A DNA stretch of 64,000 nt from Arcticibacter sp045629565 (GCF_045629565.1 NZ_JAZQRL010000037.1:1-64000); one strand, 5' to 3'; shown: positions 9,040-18,844, counted from the stretch's first letter. Numbers and translations are program-made. Notes: generated by a model from the sequence alone, not told the origin.

Positions 9040-10872
9040 TTATTTATTCTTCTTTTTAGCTGCTTGCTGCTGTTGTCTCATATAATCGTCCATTCGTTGC
9101 TGAAACTTAGATTTTTTCTTCTCCGTTTCAGGCTTCTTTTTGTTTTCCTGTATGCGAGCATGAATTTTTTCATCATTCACAAGCTGTCTGATGATTAACT
9201 GTTGAACGAATGTGAGTACGTTGGCACAGAAGTAGTAATAATTTAAACCAGAAGGATAACTGTTCAAGACCGTCAGGAAAATAATCGGAGTGATGTAACC
9301 GATATATTTCATTTGTCCTGTTACCCCAGATGTCTGATTGTTTATGTAAGTAGTTGCTAGTGTGGATATCGTCATCAGCAAACACATCAGACTGATGTGG
9401 TTTACATTCAATAAAGGTATTGTTGGGAAATTGATGACTGAGTCATAAGTTGACAGGTCTTTCATCCAGAGGAAGCTCTCCTGTCGCAGTTCGAACAAGT
9501 TTGGAAAGAAGAAGAAGAATGCCATTACGATAGGTAGTTGTAACAGCATTGGGATACATCCTCCGAGCGGGTTGACTCCAGCTTTCTTATAAAGCTTCAA
9601 ATATTCTTGCTGCAGCAATGTGGGGTTATCTTCACCAACTTTACCTTTGATCTCGTCCATCTCTGGTTTTAGAACTCTCATCTTTGCCATTGAAAGATAA
9701 GACTTATAGGTAAGTGGGGTGAGGACCACCTTCAAGATGATTGTCAGGATGAGAATGATCAGTCCATAGTTCCATCCCATTCCTTCGAGGCCATTGAAGA
9801 TCGGCAATACCGCAACGCGGTTTATCCACTTCAAAGGGCCCCAACCCAGATCGACCTGTTTTTCTATATTGTAACCTTGATCTTTTAATGTGTTAAATCT
9901 ATTAGGGCCAAAATAAAATTCAAGTGGATAGGAGTTTGCATCTTTTCCTTTAGCCAGTTGCATATTGGCGGAAAACGATTTTACCAGGCCTAACTGAGCC
10001 GGAACTTTTACATCCAGCGTGCCTTTCTCAAAGCCGTTTTTCGCAATCAGAACATTAGAGAAAAAGTGTTGCTTAAATGAAATCCACTGAATTTTGCCAT
10101 CCTCGCCCAGTTCTTTCTTTTCATCTTCACTTACCCCTATGTGGTCTACTTCATTTTCGCCGTGATTGAAATATGCGCTTGAATAGCGTTGTTCACTTGC
10201 CAGGTCCTTTTCTTTCTGCTTAAGCGTAGCCTGCCAGTTAACGGTAATCGGTTTAGACCCGATAATGTTGTCTAAGCCATGCGTTACAATGGTCAGTCCT
10301 AAATTATAGCTATTTCCCTTAAGTGAATAGATGTAATCGACATACTGATTATCGGAATAGCTAAGACGCATTGTAAGGCTTGATGAATCACTTTGGGCAA
10401 CTGTTAGCGCTCTGGCTGAAGGTGTAAAATAGAAATTCTCCGTATTGACGTCCTGGTTGGAAGCTGATAGACTCAAGCTGAATTTATTGTCAGCACTATC
10501 GAGCATAACCAAGGGCTTACCATCAAAAGTCTTCATCCCTTTTAACTCGACTGAAGCTATGCGGCCACCCTTTGTACTCAGGTTGATTTTTAGCAATTCG
10601 TTCTGTAGTACTATCGTTTCACTTACTCCGGTAAGCGCAGTTCCAAAAGGCCCCCGAAATGCATTGGAGTCTATGGCTACAGCTTTGGCTGCTTCTTCTT
10701 TCGCTTTGTCAGCTGTTTTGGCAGGAGCAGGGCTACCTGCTTTTGCACGGGCTATAGAGTCTTGTAATATTCTCTCTCTTTTAAGTTCTGCTTCTGACGG
10801 GTTCATCAGATACATAGAACCTATGAAAATGATTAAGATTAAAAAGAGTCCCGTGAATGTATTTCTATCCAT
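9040..10872 (-). CDS. yidC: Membrane protein insertase YidC
   Basis: YidC inserts and folds inner-membrane proteins, alone or with SecYEG. The 610 residues have the form with a large periplasmic domain: a first membrane helix at about 5-24, a beta-rich periplasmic domain to about 350, then the conserved five-helix core with NPLGGCIPMLLQLPIVMAFF and the GLNYYYFCANVLTF region. The tail ends in a Lys- and Gln-rich cytoplasmic stretch (RQQQQAAKKKNK) that probably contacts the ribosome. It follows pyrG by 19 bases and is probably co-transcribed with it. Confidence 0.97.
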   Translation of the reverse strand: MDRNTFTGLFLILIIFIGSMYLMNPSEAELKRERILQDSIARAKAGSPAPAKTADKAKEEAAKAVAIDSNAFRGPFGTALTGVSETIVLQNELLKINLSTKGGRIASVELKGMKTFDGKPLVMLDSADNKFSLSLSASNQDVNTENFYFTPSARALTVAQSDSSSLTMRLSYSDNQYVDYIYSLKGNSYNLGLTIVTHGLDNIIGSKPITVNWQATLKQKEKDLASEQRYSSAYFNHGENEVDHIGVSEDEKKELGEDGKIQWISFKQHFFSNVLIAKNGFEKGTLDVKVPAQLGLVKSFSANMQLAKGKDANSYPLEFYFGPNRFNTLKDQGYNIEKQVDLGWGPLKWINRVAVLPIFNGLEGMGWNYGLIILILTIILKVVLTPLTYKSYLSMAKMRVLKPEMDEIKGKVGEDNPTLLQQEYLKLYKKAGVNPLGGCIPMLLQLPIVMAFFFFFPNLFELRQESFLWMKDLSTYDSVINFPTIPLLNVNHISLMCLLMTISTLATTYINNQTSGVTGQMKYIGYITPIIFLTVLNSYPSGLNYYYFCANVLTFVQQLIIRQLVNDEKIHARIQENKKKPETEKKKSKFQQRMDDYMRQQQQAAKKKNK

Positions 10873-10891
10873 TTATTCTTGATATCTGTTC

Positions 10892-12511
10892 TTATTTTTT
10901 ACTGTTTTTCCTTGAATGTGCTAAAGAAGCGGCGACAAAGTTAACAAAAAGCGGATGTGGATTGGCAACTGTTGATTTTAATTCGGGGTGAAACTGCCCG
11001 GCAACGAAAAAGGGATGGCTTTTGAGCTCTACTATTTCAACAAGGCCATTGTCTGGATTGATACCAGATGCTATCATTCCCGCTTCTTCAAATTGCTTAA
11101 GGTATTCATTATTAAACTCGTATCGATGCCTGTGTCTCTCTGTAATTTGAGATTTTCCATAGATGTGGTACGCTTTAGTTCCTTTCTTGAGATCACAGAT
11201 ATAAGATCCGAGGCGCATTGTACCTCCTTTATTTTTTATTTTTTTCTGTTCTTCCATCATTGAAATTACAGGATCAGGAGTATTTTCGTCCATTTCACTG
11301 CTATTGGCATCTTTTAACCCCAATACGTTACGCGCAAATTCCACTACTGCGCACTGCATGCCAAGGCAGATACCGAAGAAAGGAATGTTATTCTCACGGA
11401 CATGCTGAATGGCTATAATTTTCCCTTCGATTCCACGGCTTCCGAAGCCCGGTGCAACGAGTACACCATTTAATCCTCCCAGACGTTCCGCAACATTTTC
11501 GGCTGTAATGCTTTCTGAGTGTATGGATACAACCTTTACTTTACATTCATTACTAGCTCCCGCATGAATAAATGCTTCGGTTATGGATTTGTAGGCGTCA
11601 GGAAGTTCAACATATTTTCCTACCAAACCTATTTTAATCTCCGAAGTAGGGTTTTTAAGTCTGCCGAGGAAGTTTTTCCAATTATCCAAATTTGGATCAC
11701 TTTTTAAGGGAAGCTTTAATTTCGAAAGAACCGTTTTATCAAGCTGTTCTTTAAGCATCATCAATGGAACGTCATAGATAGTAGAAGCGTCAATTGACTC
11801 AATTACAGCATTGATGTTCACATTGCAAAACAGGGCGACTTTTCTTCTTATGTCAGCAGATAGCTGGTGCTCTGTGCGGCAGACGAGAATGTCGGGTTGA
11901 ATCCCATATTCAAGCAGCATTTTCACGGAGTGCTGAGTTGGTTTCGTTTTTAACTCTCCTGCAGCAGCCAGGAAAGGCACGAGTGTAAGGTGTATAACAA
12001 GTGAGTTGCTGCTACCCAATTCCCAACGTAGCTGGCGAACTGCTTCAATGAATGGTAGAGATTCAATATCACCAACGGTTCCGCCGAGTTCAGTTATCAC
12101 AATGTCAAAATCTTCACCCTGGCCAAGAAGGACCATGTTGCGCTTAATTTCATCAGTGATATGAGGAACAACCTGAACTGTTTTGCCAAGATAAGCACCC
12201 TCACGTTCTTTATTTATCACGTTTTGGTAAATCCGCCCAGTGGTGATATTATTGGCCTGGGATGTCGGTACGTTTAAGAATCGTTCATAATGACCCAAAT
12301 CCAGGTCGGTCTCTGCACCATCCTCAGTTACATAACACTCGCCATGTTCATAAGGGTTGAGAGTTCCTGGATCAATGTTGATATAGGGATCGAATTTCTG
12401 AATTGTGACACGATAGCCACGGGCTTGTAACAGTTTTGCTAATGAAGCGGAAATAATGCCTTTTCCTAACGACGAAGTAACGCCGCCCGTAACAAATATG
12501 TATTTGGTCAT
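10892..12511 (-). CDS. pyrG: CTP synthase
   Basis: PyrG converts UTP to CTP using ATP and glutamine. The 539 residues are full length. The synthase domain starts with the P-loop TGGVTSSLGKG (8-18) and has the UTP-site HYERFLN block. The C-terminal glutamine amidotransferase domain has the nucleophile Cys in FFGICLGMQCAV near 380 and the HPE motif in GQFHPELKS. It heads a probable two-gene unit with yidC. Confidence 0.98.
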   Translation of the reverse strand: MTKYIFVTGGVTSSLGKGIISASLAKLLQARGYRVTIQKFDPYINIDPGTLNPYEHGECYVTEDGAETDLDLGHYERFLNVPTSQANNITTGRIYQNVINKEREGAYLGKTVQVVPHITDEIKRNMVLLGQGEDFDIVITELGGTVGDIESLPFIEAVRQLRWELGSSNSLVIHLTLVPFLAAAGELKTKPTQHSVKMLLEYGIQPDILVCRTEHQLSADIRRKVALFCNVNINAVIESIDASTIYDVPLMMLKEQLDKTVLSKLKLPLKSDPNLDNWKNFLGRLKNPTSEIKIGLVGKYVELPDAYKSITEAFIHAGASNECKVKVVSIHSESITAENVAERLGGLNGVLVAPGFGSRGIEGKIIAIQHVRENNIPFFGICLGMQCAVVEFARNVLGLKDANSSEMDENTPDPVISMMEEQKKIKNKGGTMRLGSYICDLKKGTKAYHIYGKSQITERHRHRYEFNNEYLKQFEEAGMIASGINPDNGLVEIVELKSHPFFVAGQFHPELKSTVANPHPLFVNFVAASLAHSRKNSKK

Positions 12512-12579
12512 GAGTGTGATGGATTTAAACGTAAAGCACGAGTATAAATGCGTGTTTCTACGTTCTTTTGTACGGGTTA

Positions 12580-12587
12580 CAAAACTA
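12580..12587 (-). promoter_or_regulatory. -7 promoter element of pyrG
   Basis: TAGTTTTG on the minus strand matches TAnnTTTG exactly. It lies about 70 bases upstream of the pyrG ATG in the divergent gap with the M16 peptidase genes. The upstream region has only a weak TTTT-like -33 element. Confidence 0.5.
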
Positions 12588-12636
12588 CGAAAAAAAGGAC
12601 GATCTAAAAGAATTGATTACATTTCTAATCGGTGAT

Positions 12637-12672
12637 TTTGTTACACCACTTAATTTAAATCGTTTACCTTTG
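12637..12672 (+). promoter_or_regulatory. Putative promoter of the M16 peptidase pair
   Basis: TACCTTTG at 12665-12672 matches TAnnTTTG exactly. TTTG lies at 12637-12640, giving a rather long 24-base spacer. The predicted start near 12676 leaves a leader of about 20 bases before the ATG at 12698. Confidence 0.45.
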
Positions 12673-12697
12673 CTGCCTTAACCTGAAATTGACCTTA

Positions 12698-13936
12698 ATG
12701 GTAAAATTTGACAGATTCACACTAGATAACGGATTAACGGTTCTCGTTCATGAGGATCCAACTACACCGATGGCGGTAGTTAATATATTATATGATGTAG
12801 GAGCGAGGGATGAAGACCCTTCTCAGACCGGCTTTGCTCATCTTTTTGAGCATCTGATGTTTGGGGGATCTGTGAATATTCCATCGTATGATGAGCCACT
12901 GCAGCGCGTCGGAGGGGAGAATAACGCATTTACCAGTAACGATATCACCAATTATTATGTGACTCTGCCTGCCGTAAATCTCGAGACAGCATTTTGGTTA
13001 GAAAGCGACAGGATGCTTAGTCTGGCGTTTTCGGATAAAAGTCTCGAAGTGCAGCGTAATGTTGTTTGCGAGGAATTTAAACAACGTTATCTCAACCAGC
13101 CCTATGGCGATGTGATGCTTAAATTACGGCCGCTTGCGTATACAAAACATCCCTATTCCTGGCCAACAATAGGAAAGGAGCTTTCCCATATTGAAAATGC
13201 CAGAATGGAGGACGTTAAGGCTTTTTTCAAGAAACATTACAGTCCGGTTAACGCAATAATGGTGGTAGGCGGTGCCGTGAAAACCGAAGAGGTTGAAAGG
13301 CTGGCAAAAAAGTGGTTTGGCGACATTCCTTCAGGCCAAAAATACAACAGAAATCTTCCGGTGGAGCCGGTACAGGTTGAACCCAGACGTCTTGTTCACT
13401 ACGCGGATGTACCTGTGAATGCCATATATATCGCCTTCCATGTTCCCGCCAAGAACGACCAGGGATATTACGAAGCTGATCTAATTGGTGATTTGCTATC
13501 ACGAGGGAACTCCTCGCGTCTGTATAATAGTCTGATTAAGGACCGCAAATTATTTACGGATATAAATGCCTCATTAACCGGAAGTTCTGATCCAGGTCTT
13601 ATGATCATAGATGGACGCCCATCAGAAGGTGTCAGTATTGAAAAGGCCGAAGCGGCGATCTGGGAGGTACTAAATCGCCTATCCAATGAGCGTGTTTCTG
13701 AGGCTGAACTTAACAAGGTCAAGAATAAGATTGAATCAACCATGGTTTTTGCTGAGATGAGCCTATTGGATAAAGCTATGAACTTAGCCTATTTCGAAGT
13801 GCTTGGCGACGCAGACGACTTAAATAAAGAGACTGATCGTTATCTGGGGGTTACGTCAGAAGACATTCAACACCGTGCCAAGTCTATTTTTAGAAAAGAA
13901 AATTCTTCTACCTTATTATATCTGTCCAATTTATGA
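12698..13936 (+). CDS. M16 family zinc peptidase, catalytic subunit
   Basis: This is the active half of an M16B-type metallopeptidase (insulinase/processing-peptidase family). The inverted zinc motif HLFEH is at residues 48-52 (counting from the ATG at 12698), and the third zinc ligand is probably E125 in VVCEEFKQR. At 412 residues it is the usual half-size protein with two homologous domains. No signal peptide is apparent, so it may act in the cytoplasm, though the first residues leave this open. An in-frame TTG at 12689 could add three residues. Its last codons overlap the next gene, whose product lacks the zinc site. Confidence 0.92.
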   Translation: MVKFDRFTLDNGLTVLVHEDPTTPMAVVNILYDVGARDEDPSQTGFAHLFEHLMFGGSVNIPSYDEPLQRVGGENNAFTSNDITNYYVTLPAVNLETAFWLESDRMLSLAFSDKSLEVQRNVVCEEFKQRYLNQPYGDVMLKLRPLAYTKHPYSWPTIGKELSHIENARMEDVKAFFKKHYSPVNAIMVVGGAVKTEEVERLAKKWFGDIPSGQKYNRNLPVEPVQVEPRRLVHYADVPVNAIYIAFHVPAKNDQGYYEADLIGDLLSRGNSSRLYNSLIKDRKLFTDINASLTGSSDPGLMIIDGRPSEGVSIEKAEAAIWEVLNRLSNERVSEAELNKVKNKIESTMVFAEMSLLDKAMNLAYFEVLGDADDLNKETDRYLGVTSEDIQHRAKSIFRKENSSTLLYLSNL

Positions 13937-15207
13937 TTAACAGAACCATAGCACCGGAATTTAAGCAGATAGAAGAGATAAGCCTCATTCAGGCTTCTCC
14001 GAAGCTTCTTGATAATGGGATAAAACTTTATGTTGTCGATGCAGGAGAGCAGGATCTTGTTCGCATAGAGTTTCTTTTTCGTAACATTAACTGGGACGTA
14101 TTACGCCCACTTCAGGCCTATGCCACTAACGCACTGCTAATAGAGGGTACATCCACACTATCTTCATACCAAATCTCGGAAAGTATCGACAGCTATGGCG
14201 CTTTCGTGCAACCCGAATATAGCTTTGATTATTCATCATTTACGCTATATACATTAAGTAAACATTTGGATGCGGTTTTTCCCATCATCAAGGATATCCT
14301 TACTGACGCGGTGTTTCCACAGGAAGAACTGGATACTTTGATCCGGAACCAGAAACAAAAGTTGCTTGTGAGCCTGGAGAAAAATGATGTCGTTACCCGG
14401 CGCGTATTTAACCATTCATTATTTGGGAACTCCATTTATGGTTATCTTGTAGAAGCTGAAGATTACGACAGAATAGATCGGGATCAGTTACTTAATTATT
14501 ATAAAAAAGCCTATCAACCGAATAATTGCACCATTATCGCTTCTGGAAAAGTCGATAATAATACTGTGGCAAAGATTAATTCCTTCTTTGGATCGAATTG
14601 GAACGCTGACGATGATTTTGTCGTGAACTCTTTTCAGTTCCCTGAGACGACAGGAGGCATCTTTTATACCGAGAAACCTGATTCCCTGCAGTCCGCAATC
14701 AGGCTAGGTCAGATTTCAGTATCCAGAACGCATCCTGATTTCCCAGCTCTCCAGTTTCTTAATACTGTGTTGGGTGGGTATTTTGGATCGAGACTGATGG
14801 CCAATATTCGCGAAGAAAAAGGGTATACCTATGGTATTGGCTCTGCACAGGTATCACTTTTGAATGCAGGATACTTCTTGATCGCGTCGGAAGTGGGTGC
14901 AGAGGTGTGCTCTTCCACAATGACCGAAATTGAGAAGGAAATTAATGTACTCAGAACGGAACTTATACCGCCTGATGAGCTTGAGCTCGTTAGAAACTAT
15001 ATGCTCGGCTCGTTTCTTGGAAGCCTCGAAAATGCATTTTCACATGCAGAAAAGTTTAAAAGTATCTTTCTTTCCGGGTTAGACTATGACTACTATACGC
15101 GTTATATTCAGATCATTAAAGGAATAAGTTCGGAAGAACTTCTCGATCTGGCAAACAGGTATTGGCACTTTGATCGTTTTAACAAAGTTATTACCGGGAA
15201 AAAATAG
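13933..15207 (+). CDS. M16 family peptidase, non-catalytic partner subunit
   Basis: A 424-residue M16 homologue without an HxxEH motif; the matching region reads ATNALLIEGTST. It keeps the Arg/Tyr motif of the partner subunit in REEKGYTYGIGS near 290, which in two-subunit M16 enzymes closes the active site supplied by the other chain. The start overlaps the stop of the catalytic subunit gene (ATGA), so equal synthesis of the two chains is expected. The physiological substrate is unknown. Confidence 0.92.
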   Translation: MINRTIAPEFKQIEEISLIQASPKLLDNGIKLYVVDAGEQDLVRIEFLFRNINWDVLRPLQAYATNALLIEGTSTLSSYQISESIDSYGAFVQPEYSFDYSSFTLYTLSKHLDAVFPIIKDILTDAVFPQEELDTLIRNQKQKLLVSLEKNDVVTRRVFNHSLFGNSIYGYLVEAEDYDRIDRDQLLNYYKKAYQPNNCTIIASGKVDNNTVAKINSFFGSNWNADDDFVVNSFQFPETTGGIFYTEKPDSLQSAIRLGQISVSRTHPDFPALQFLNTVLGGYFGSRLMANIREEKGYTYGIGSAQVSLLNAGYFLIASEVGAEVCSSTMTEIEKEINVLRTELIPPDELELVRNYMLGSFLGSLENAFSHAEKFKSIFLSGLDYDYYTRYIQIIKGISSEELLDLANRYWHFDRFNKVITGKK

Positions 15208-15231
15208 GTAATTTTATATTTTAGCGCTCCT

Positions 15232-15459
15232 ATGGAAAGACCTGTTAACTTCATTCTTGCTGATAAGTTTGTAAATACGAAGATCTATTATGTTAAGTCA
15301 TTTGAAGATTTTCCGCTCGGTATTATCCGGTATTCACTTTCCCAGAAAGAATATGTTTTTAATCCGGATGGTGCCTATCTGAACTTCGAAGTGATGATTC
15401 AGATAGGGTCATTTCTGAAGAACTTAATGGACGATCACAATCGTAGTTCAGTGTCCTAA
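15232..15459 (+). CDS. Small hypothetical protein, 75 residues
   Basis: I do not recognise this family. The 75 residues are soluble, with no signal peptide, and mix aromatic and charged residues (KIYYVKSFEDF, YSLSQKEYVF). It starts with ATG 24 bases after the M16 partner gene and ends 43 bases before guaA. No longer reading frame competes on either strand, and base composition matches the neighbours, so I accept it as a real gene, with some doubt because of its size. Confidence 0.6.
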   Translation: MERPVNFILADKFVNTKIYYVKSFEDFPLGIIRYSLSQKEYVFNPDGAYLNFEVMIQIGSFLKNLMDDHNRSSVS

Positions 15460-15467
15460 GCCTAATA

Positions 15468-15499
15468 TTTGTGTATTTTATTGATATTTTGTAGTTTCG
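15468..15499 (+). promoter_or_regulatory. guaA promoter, predicted leaderless
   Basis: TTTG at 15468-15471, a 20-base spacer and TAGTTTCG at 15492-15499 (seven of eight matches to TAnnTTTG) form a well-spaced Bacteroidota promoter. The -7 element ends three bases before the guaA ATG at 15503, so the predicted transcription start falls at or within a base or two of the start codon. Confidence 0.6.
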
Positions 15500-15502
15500 C
15501 CC

Positions 15503-17032
15503 ATGCAAGAGAAAATTATCATTCTTGACTTCGGTTCGCAATATACTCAGCTTATTGCTCGCCGGGTTAGAGAACTAAACGTTTACTGTGAAATCCATCC
15601 GTACAACCACCTTCCACCGGTTGATGAAAGTGTTAAAGGTATTATCTTTTCAGGTAGCCCTGCGTCGGTAAGACAACCTGACGCTCCACAGATTGACTTC
15701 AGTTTGTTTCATAAAAAATTTCCTCTCTTAGGAGTTTGTTATGGCGCACAGTATCTGGCCTATAAATTAGGTGGCGATGTAGTTCCCTCGACTATACGGG
15801 AATACGGACGTGCACATTTACACTATGTAAATGATAATAATCCTCTTTTAAAGAATATAAGTCCCAACTCGCAGGTATGGATGTCTCACGGGGATACTAT
15901 CGCAGAGATCGCCGATGATTTTGAGGTAATCGCAAGTACTGATACCGTGAGGGTTGCTGCGTATCAGATCAAAGGAACTCAAACTTTCGGTATACAGTTT
16001 CATCCGGAGGTTACCCATAGCACAGATGGGAAGCAGCTATTGGAAAATTTCCTTGTGGACATTTGTGGCTGTTCTCAGAACTGGAATCCTGATTCATTTA
16101 TTGATAGCACTATAAGCAGCCTCAAAGAAAAGCTCGGTGATGATAAAGTAGTACTCGGTCTTTCCGGCGGGGTTGACTCATCTGTAGCAGCTGTTTTATT
16201 ACATAAGGCCATCGGCAAGAATCTGCATTGTATTTTTGTTGACAACGGATTATTGAGAAAGGGTGAATTTGAAGAAGTGCTCGATTCTTACCAGCATATG
16301 GGTCTTAATGTTCGTGGGATCAATGCCCGGGAGCTGTTTGTCGGACAGCTAACAGGCGTTAAAGATCCCGAACAAAAGAGGAAAATTATAGGTGCAGCGT
16401 TTATTGAAGTATTTGACAATGCCGCACATGAGGTTCAGGATGTTAAATGGTTAGGACAAGGTACAATATATCCGGACGTAATAGAGTCGGTATCTGTTAA
16501 TGGACCATCAGCTACTATTAAGTCACATCATAATGTTGGTGGCTTGCCTGATTTTATGAAACTTAAAGTTGTCGAGCCTTTGAATACTCTCTTCAAAGAC
16601 GAAGTCAGGAGAGTTGGTAAAGCTTTAGGACTTGACCAGGCACTTTTAGGCCGCCATCCGTTCCCTGGACCGGGCCTGGCTATTAGAATACTGGGTGAGA
16701 TCACTCCGGAGCGTATCGCCATCCTTCAAGAGGCCGATGCGATTTATATTAATAACCTCAAAAGTTCCGGATGGTACGACAAGGTATGGCAAGCAGGTGC
16801 AATCTTTCTTCCGGTTCAGTCTGTGGGTGTGATGGGTGATGAGCGAACATATGAACACGTTATCTGTCTGAGGGCTGTAGGTTCAATGGATGGGATGACG
16901 GCTGATTGGAGCCATCTTCCCTATGACCTGCTTGGTAAAATATCTAATGAAATAATCAATAATGTAAAAGGGATCAATAGAGTCGTTTACGACATATCGT
17001 CGAAACCGCCTGCAACTATTGAGTGGGAATAA
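15503..17032 (+). CDS. guaA: GMP synthase (glutamine-hydrolysing)
   Basis: GuaA aminates XMP to GMP using ATP and glutamine. All parts of the 509-residue enzyme are present: an amidotransferase domain with nucleophile C79 in LLGVCYGAQYL and the HPEVTHS motif, the ATP-pyrophosphatase P-loop LSGGVDSSVAA near 219, and the C-terminal dimerisation domain ending in KPPATIEWE. The ATG at 15503 fits the domain start. The RNA methyltransferase gene follows after three bases, suggesting co-transcription. Confidence 0.98.
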   Translation: MQEKIIILDFGSQYTQLIARRVRELNVYCEIHPYNHLPPVDESVKGIIFSGSPASVRQPDAPQIDFSLFHKKFPLLGVCYGAQYLAYKLGGDVVPSTIREYGRAHLHYVNDNNPLLKNISPNSQVWMSHGDTIAEIADDFEVIASTDTVRVAAYQIKGTQTFGIQFHPEVTHSTDGKQLLENFLVDICGCSQNWNPDSFIDSTISSLKEKLGDDKVVLGLSGGVDSSVAAVLLHKAIGKNLHCIFVDNGLLRKGEFEEVLDSYQHMGLNVRGINARELFVGQLTGVKDPEQKRKIIGAAFIEVFDNAAHEVQDVKWLGQGTIYPDVIESVSVNGPSATIKSHHNVGGLPDFMKLKVVEPLNTLFKDEVRRVGKALGLDQALLGRHPFPGPGLAIRILGEITPERIAILQEADAIYINNLKSSGWYDKVWQAGAIFLPVQSVGVMGDERTYEHVICLRAVGSMDGMTADWSHLPYDLLGKISNEIINNVKGINRVVYDISSKPPATIEWE

Positions 17033-17035
17033 AAA

Positions 17036-18211
17036 ATGTCAAACAAATACGAAAACCAGCTTAGAACTTTTCTTAGGATTTTGGAAGCTTACCCCGGCGC
17101 GATACAACTTTCGCGATTTCTTCCGGGATATTTTCGTGAACATAGACAAATGGGATCAGGCGACAGGCGTACAGCCAGTCGCCTTCTTTATAATTACTAT
17201 AGGCTGGGAAAGGCATGTAGCTCTCTTCCGCCGGAAGAGCGACTCATGCTTGCAGAGTTTCTTTGTGAAGGTAAACAAAGTGTCTTTCTGCAGTCCCTGC
17301 GCCCTGCGCTTTATGCTCAGGCAGGTGATTCTCTCGCGGATCGCATATCATTTCTAGAGGCCTCCGAACCTGATTTTCTTCTGGCGGATATCTATCCCTT
17401 TGCCAATCACCTTTCTGACGGCATACAGCATCGTGACTTCCTTAGCTCCTTCTTTCAGCAACCGGATCTATTTATCCGTGTACATCCTGGAAAATTGCCT
17501 CTGGTTATAGCGAAGCTTCGTGAAAGCGGAGTACTATATAAAGAAATTGCCGACCATTGTCTCGCCATGCCAAATGGAACAAAACTGGATCAGTTGTTTC
17601 CAGACTCAGTGATGAAACGGCCATTCGAAGTGCAGGACCTGGCATCGCAACGTTCAGGTGATTTTTTTAAGCCTTCAAAATACGACTATTGGTGGGATGC
17701 ATGTGCGGCATCAGGGGGGAAATCATTGCATTTGTTCCATCAACAAAAGGATATCAAACTTCTGGTTTCTGACGTTCGGGAAGGCATCCTCGAAAATCTC
17801 GATGAACGCTTCGCGAATGCTGGGTTTAAAACATACCAAAAGAAGGTTTTAGATCTTACAAAAGATCCCTCGCTGTTCATGCATAGTTATCAGTTTGATG
17901 GAATTATTCTGGATGCACCGTGTACGGGTTCGGGAACGTGGGGCAGAAGCCCCGAGCTCATTAGCCAGTTTGAAGAAAGGCAAATTTTGACCTTTCAGCG
18001 TCTGCAGCGCATAATTGCGGGTAATGTTATAAAGTTTCTAAAAGAGGGTAAGCCACTTGTTTACATTACGTGCTCGGTTTTCGCGGAAGAAAACGAAGCT
18101 AATGTAGACCACTTTGTAAAGACTTACAATCTGAAAGTCGAAGATATGGAGCTGATCAAAGGTTACGATAGGCGAGCAGACAGTATGTTTGTGGCCAGAC
18201 TCATCCGGTAG
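17036..18211 (+). CDS. RsmB/NOP-family RNA m5C methyltransferase
   Basis: A SAM-dependent cytosine-5 RNA methyltransferase of the RsmB/NOP2 family, 391 residues. The N-terminal part (1-130) is a NusB-like RNA-binding region. The catalytic domain has the SAM motif WWDACAASGGKSLHL near 222 and the two family cysteines in LDAPCTGSGTW near 297 and YITCSVF near 343, which bind and release the target base. By similarity it would act on 16S rRNA, but a tRNA target is possible. It abuts guaA by three bases and converges on marC. Confidence 0.88.
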   Translation: MSNKYENQLRTFLRILEAYPGAIQLSRFLPGYFREHRQMGSGDRRTASRLLYNYYRLGKACSSLPPEERLMLAEFLCEGKQSVFLQSLRPALYAQAGDSLADRISFLEASEPDFLLADIYPFANHLSDGIQHRDFLSSFFQQPDLFIRVHPGKLPLVIAKLRESGVLYKEIADHCLAMPNGTKLDQLFPDSVMKRPFEVQDLASQRSGDFFKPSKYDYWWDACAASGGKSLHLFHQQKDIKLLVSDVREGILENLDERFANAGFKTYQKKVLDLTKDPSLFMHSYQFDGIILDAPCTGSGTWGRSPELISQFEERQILTFQRLQRIIAGNVIKFLKEGKPLVYITCSVFAEENEANVDHFVKTYNLKVEDMELIKGYDRRADSMFVARLIR

Positions 18212-18219
18212 TTTTACAC

Positions 18220-18798
18220 CTACAATCCTGTATTGTTTTTGAACAGCTTGATTGCGATTGCGAGCAAAATAATACCGAATGCTTTACGCAATACGTTCAG
18301 CCCTGATTTTCCTAACAAGCGCTCTAGCCATATAACTTTTTTCAGAACGAAGTACACAAAAACCATGTTTAGGACGATACCAACGAGAATGTTTTGAGTA
18401 TCGTACTCTGACTTCAATGATAGAAGTGTAGTCATCGTTCCGGCGCCAGCGATAAGAGGAAAAGCCAGCGGAACTATCGATACACTTTCGGGTACATCCT
18501 CCTTAAAGAGGTTAATCCCTAGAATCATTTCCATCGCAATAAAGAAAATAACAAACGAACCGGCTATTGCAAAGGATGCAACGTCAAGCCCGATTATATT
18601 TAATAGTTCCGTTCCTAGAAAAAGGAACAGAATCATTAATATCATAGACACGAACGTCGCTTTCTCCGATTGTATATGCCCTGCTTTTTTTCTTAGTTCA
18701 ATTACTACTGGAATGGAGCCAATTATATCGATGATGGCAAACAAGATCATCGTTACAGATATAATCTGTTTGTGGTCGAAATCGAAGTATTCTGTCAT
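18220..18798 (-). CDS. MarC family integral membrane protein
   Basis: A 192-residue protein with about six membrane helices and the MarC-family pattern: FAIIDIIGSIPVVIEL near the start and LAFPLIAGAGTMTTLL in the middle. The physiological role of this family is not established; the old link to multiple antibiotic resistance is not supported for MarC itself. It is the last gene of a minus-strand group after the APC permease (46-base gap). Only 8 bases separate its end from the convergent methyltransferase gene, with no visible terminator. Confidence 0.9.
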   Translation of the reverse strand: MTEYFDFDHKQIISVTMILFAIIDIIGSIPVVIELRKKAGHIQSEKATFVSMILMILFLFLGTELLNIIGLDVASFAIAGSFVIFFIAMEMILGINLFKEDVPESVSIVPLAFPLIAGAGTMTTLLSLKSEYDTQNILVGIVLNMVFVYFVLKKVIWLERLLGKSGLNVLRKAFGIILLAIAIKLFKNNTGL

Positions 18799-18844
18799 TC
18801 TTTGTGGACTGATATGTCCGCAAAGATATTAAGTTTACAGAGTT

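Noticed and set aside
10445..10882. 145-codon plus-strand frame opposite the start of yidC
   Set aside because: Shadow of the yidC periplasmic domain; Ser/Ala/Phe-rich with no domain pattern.
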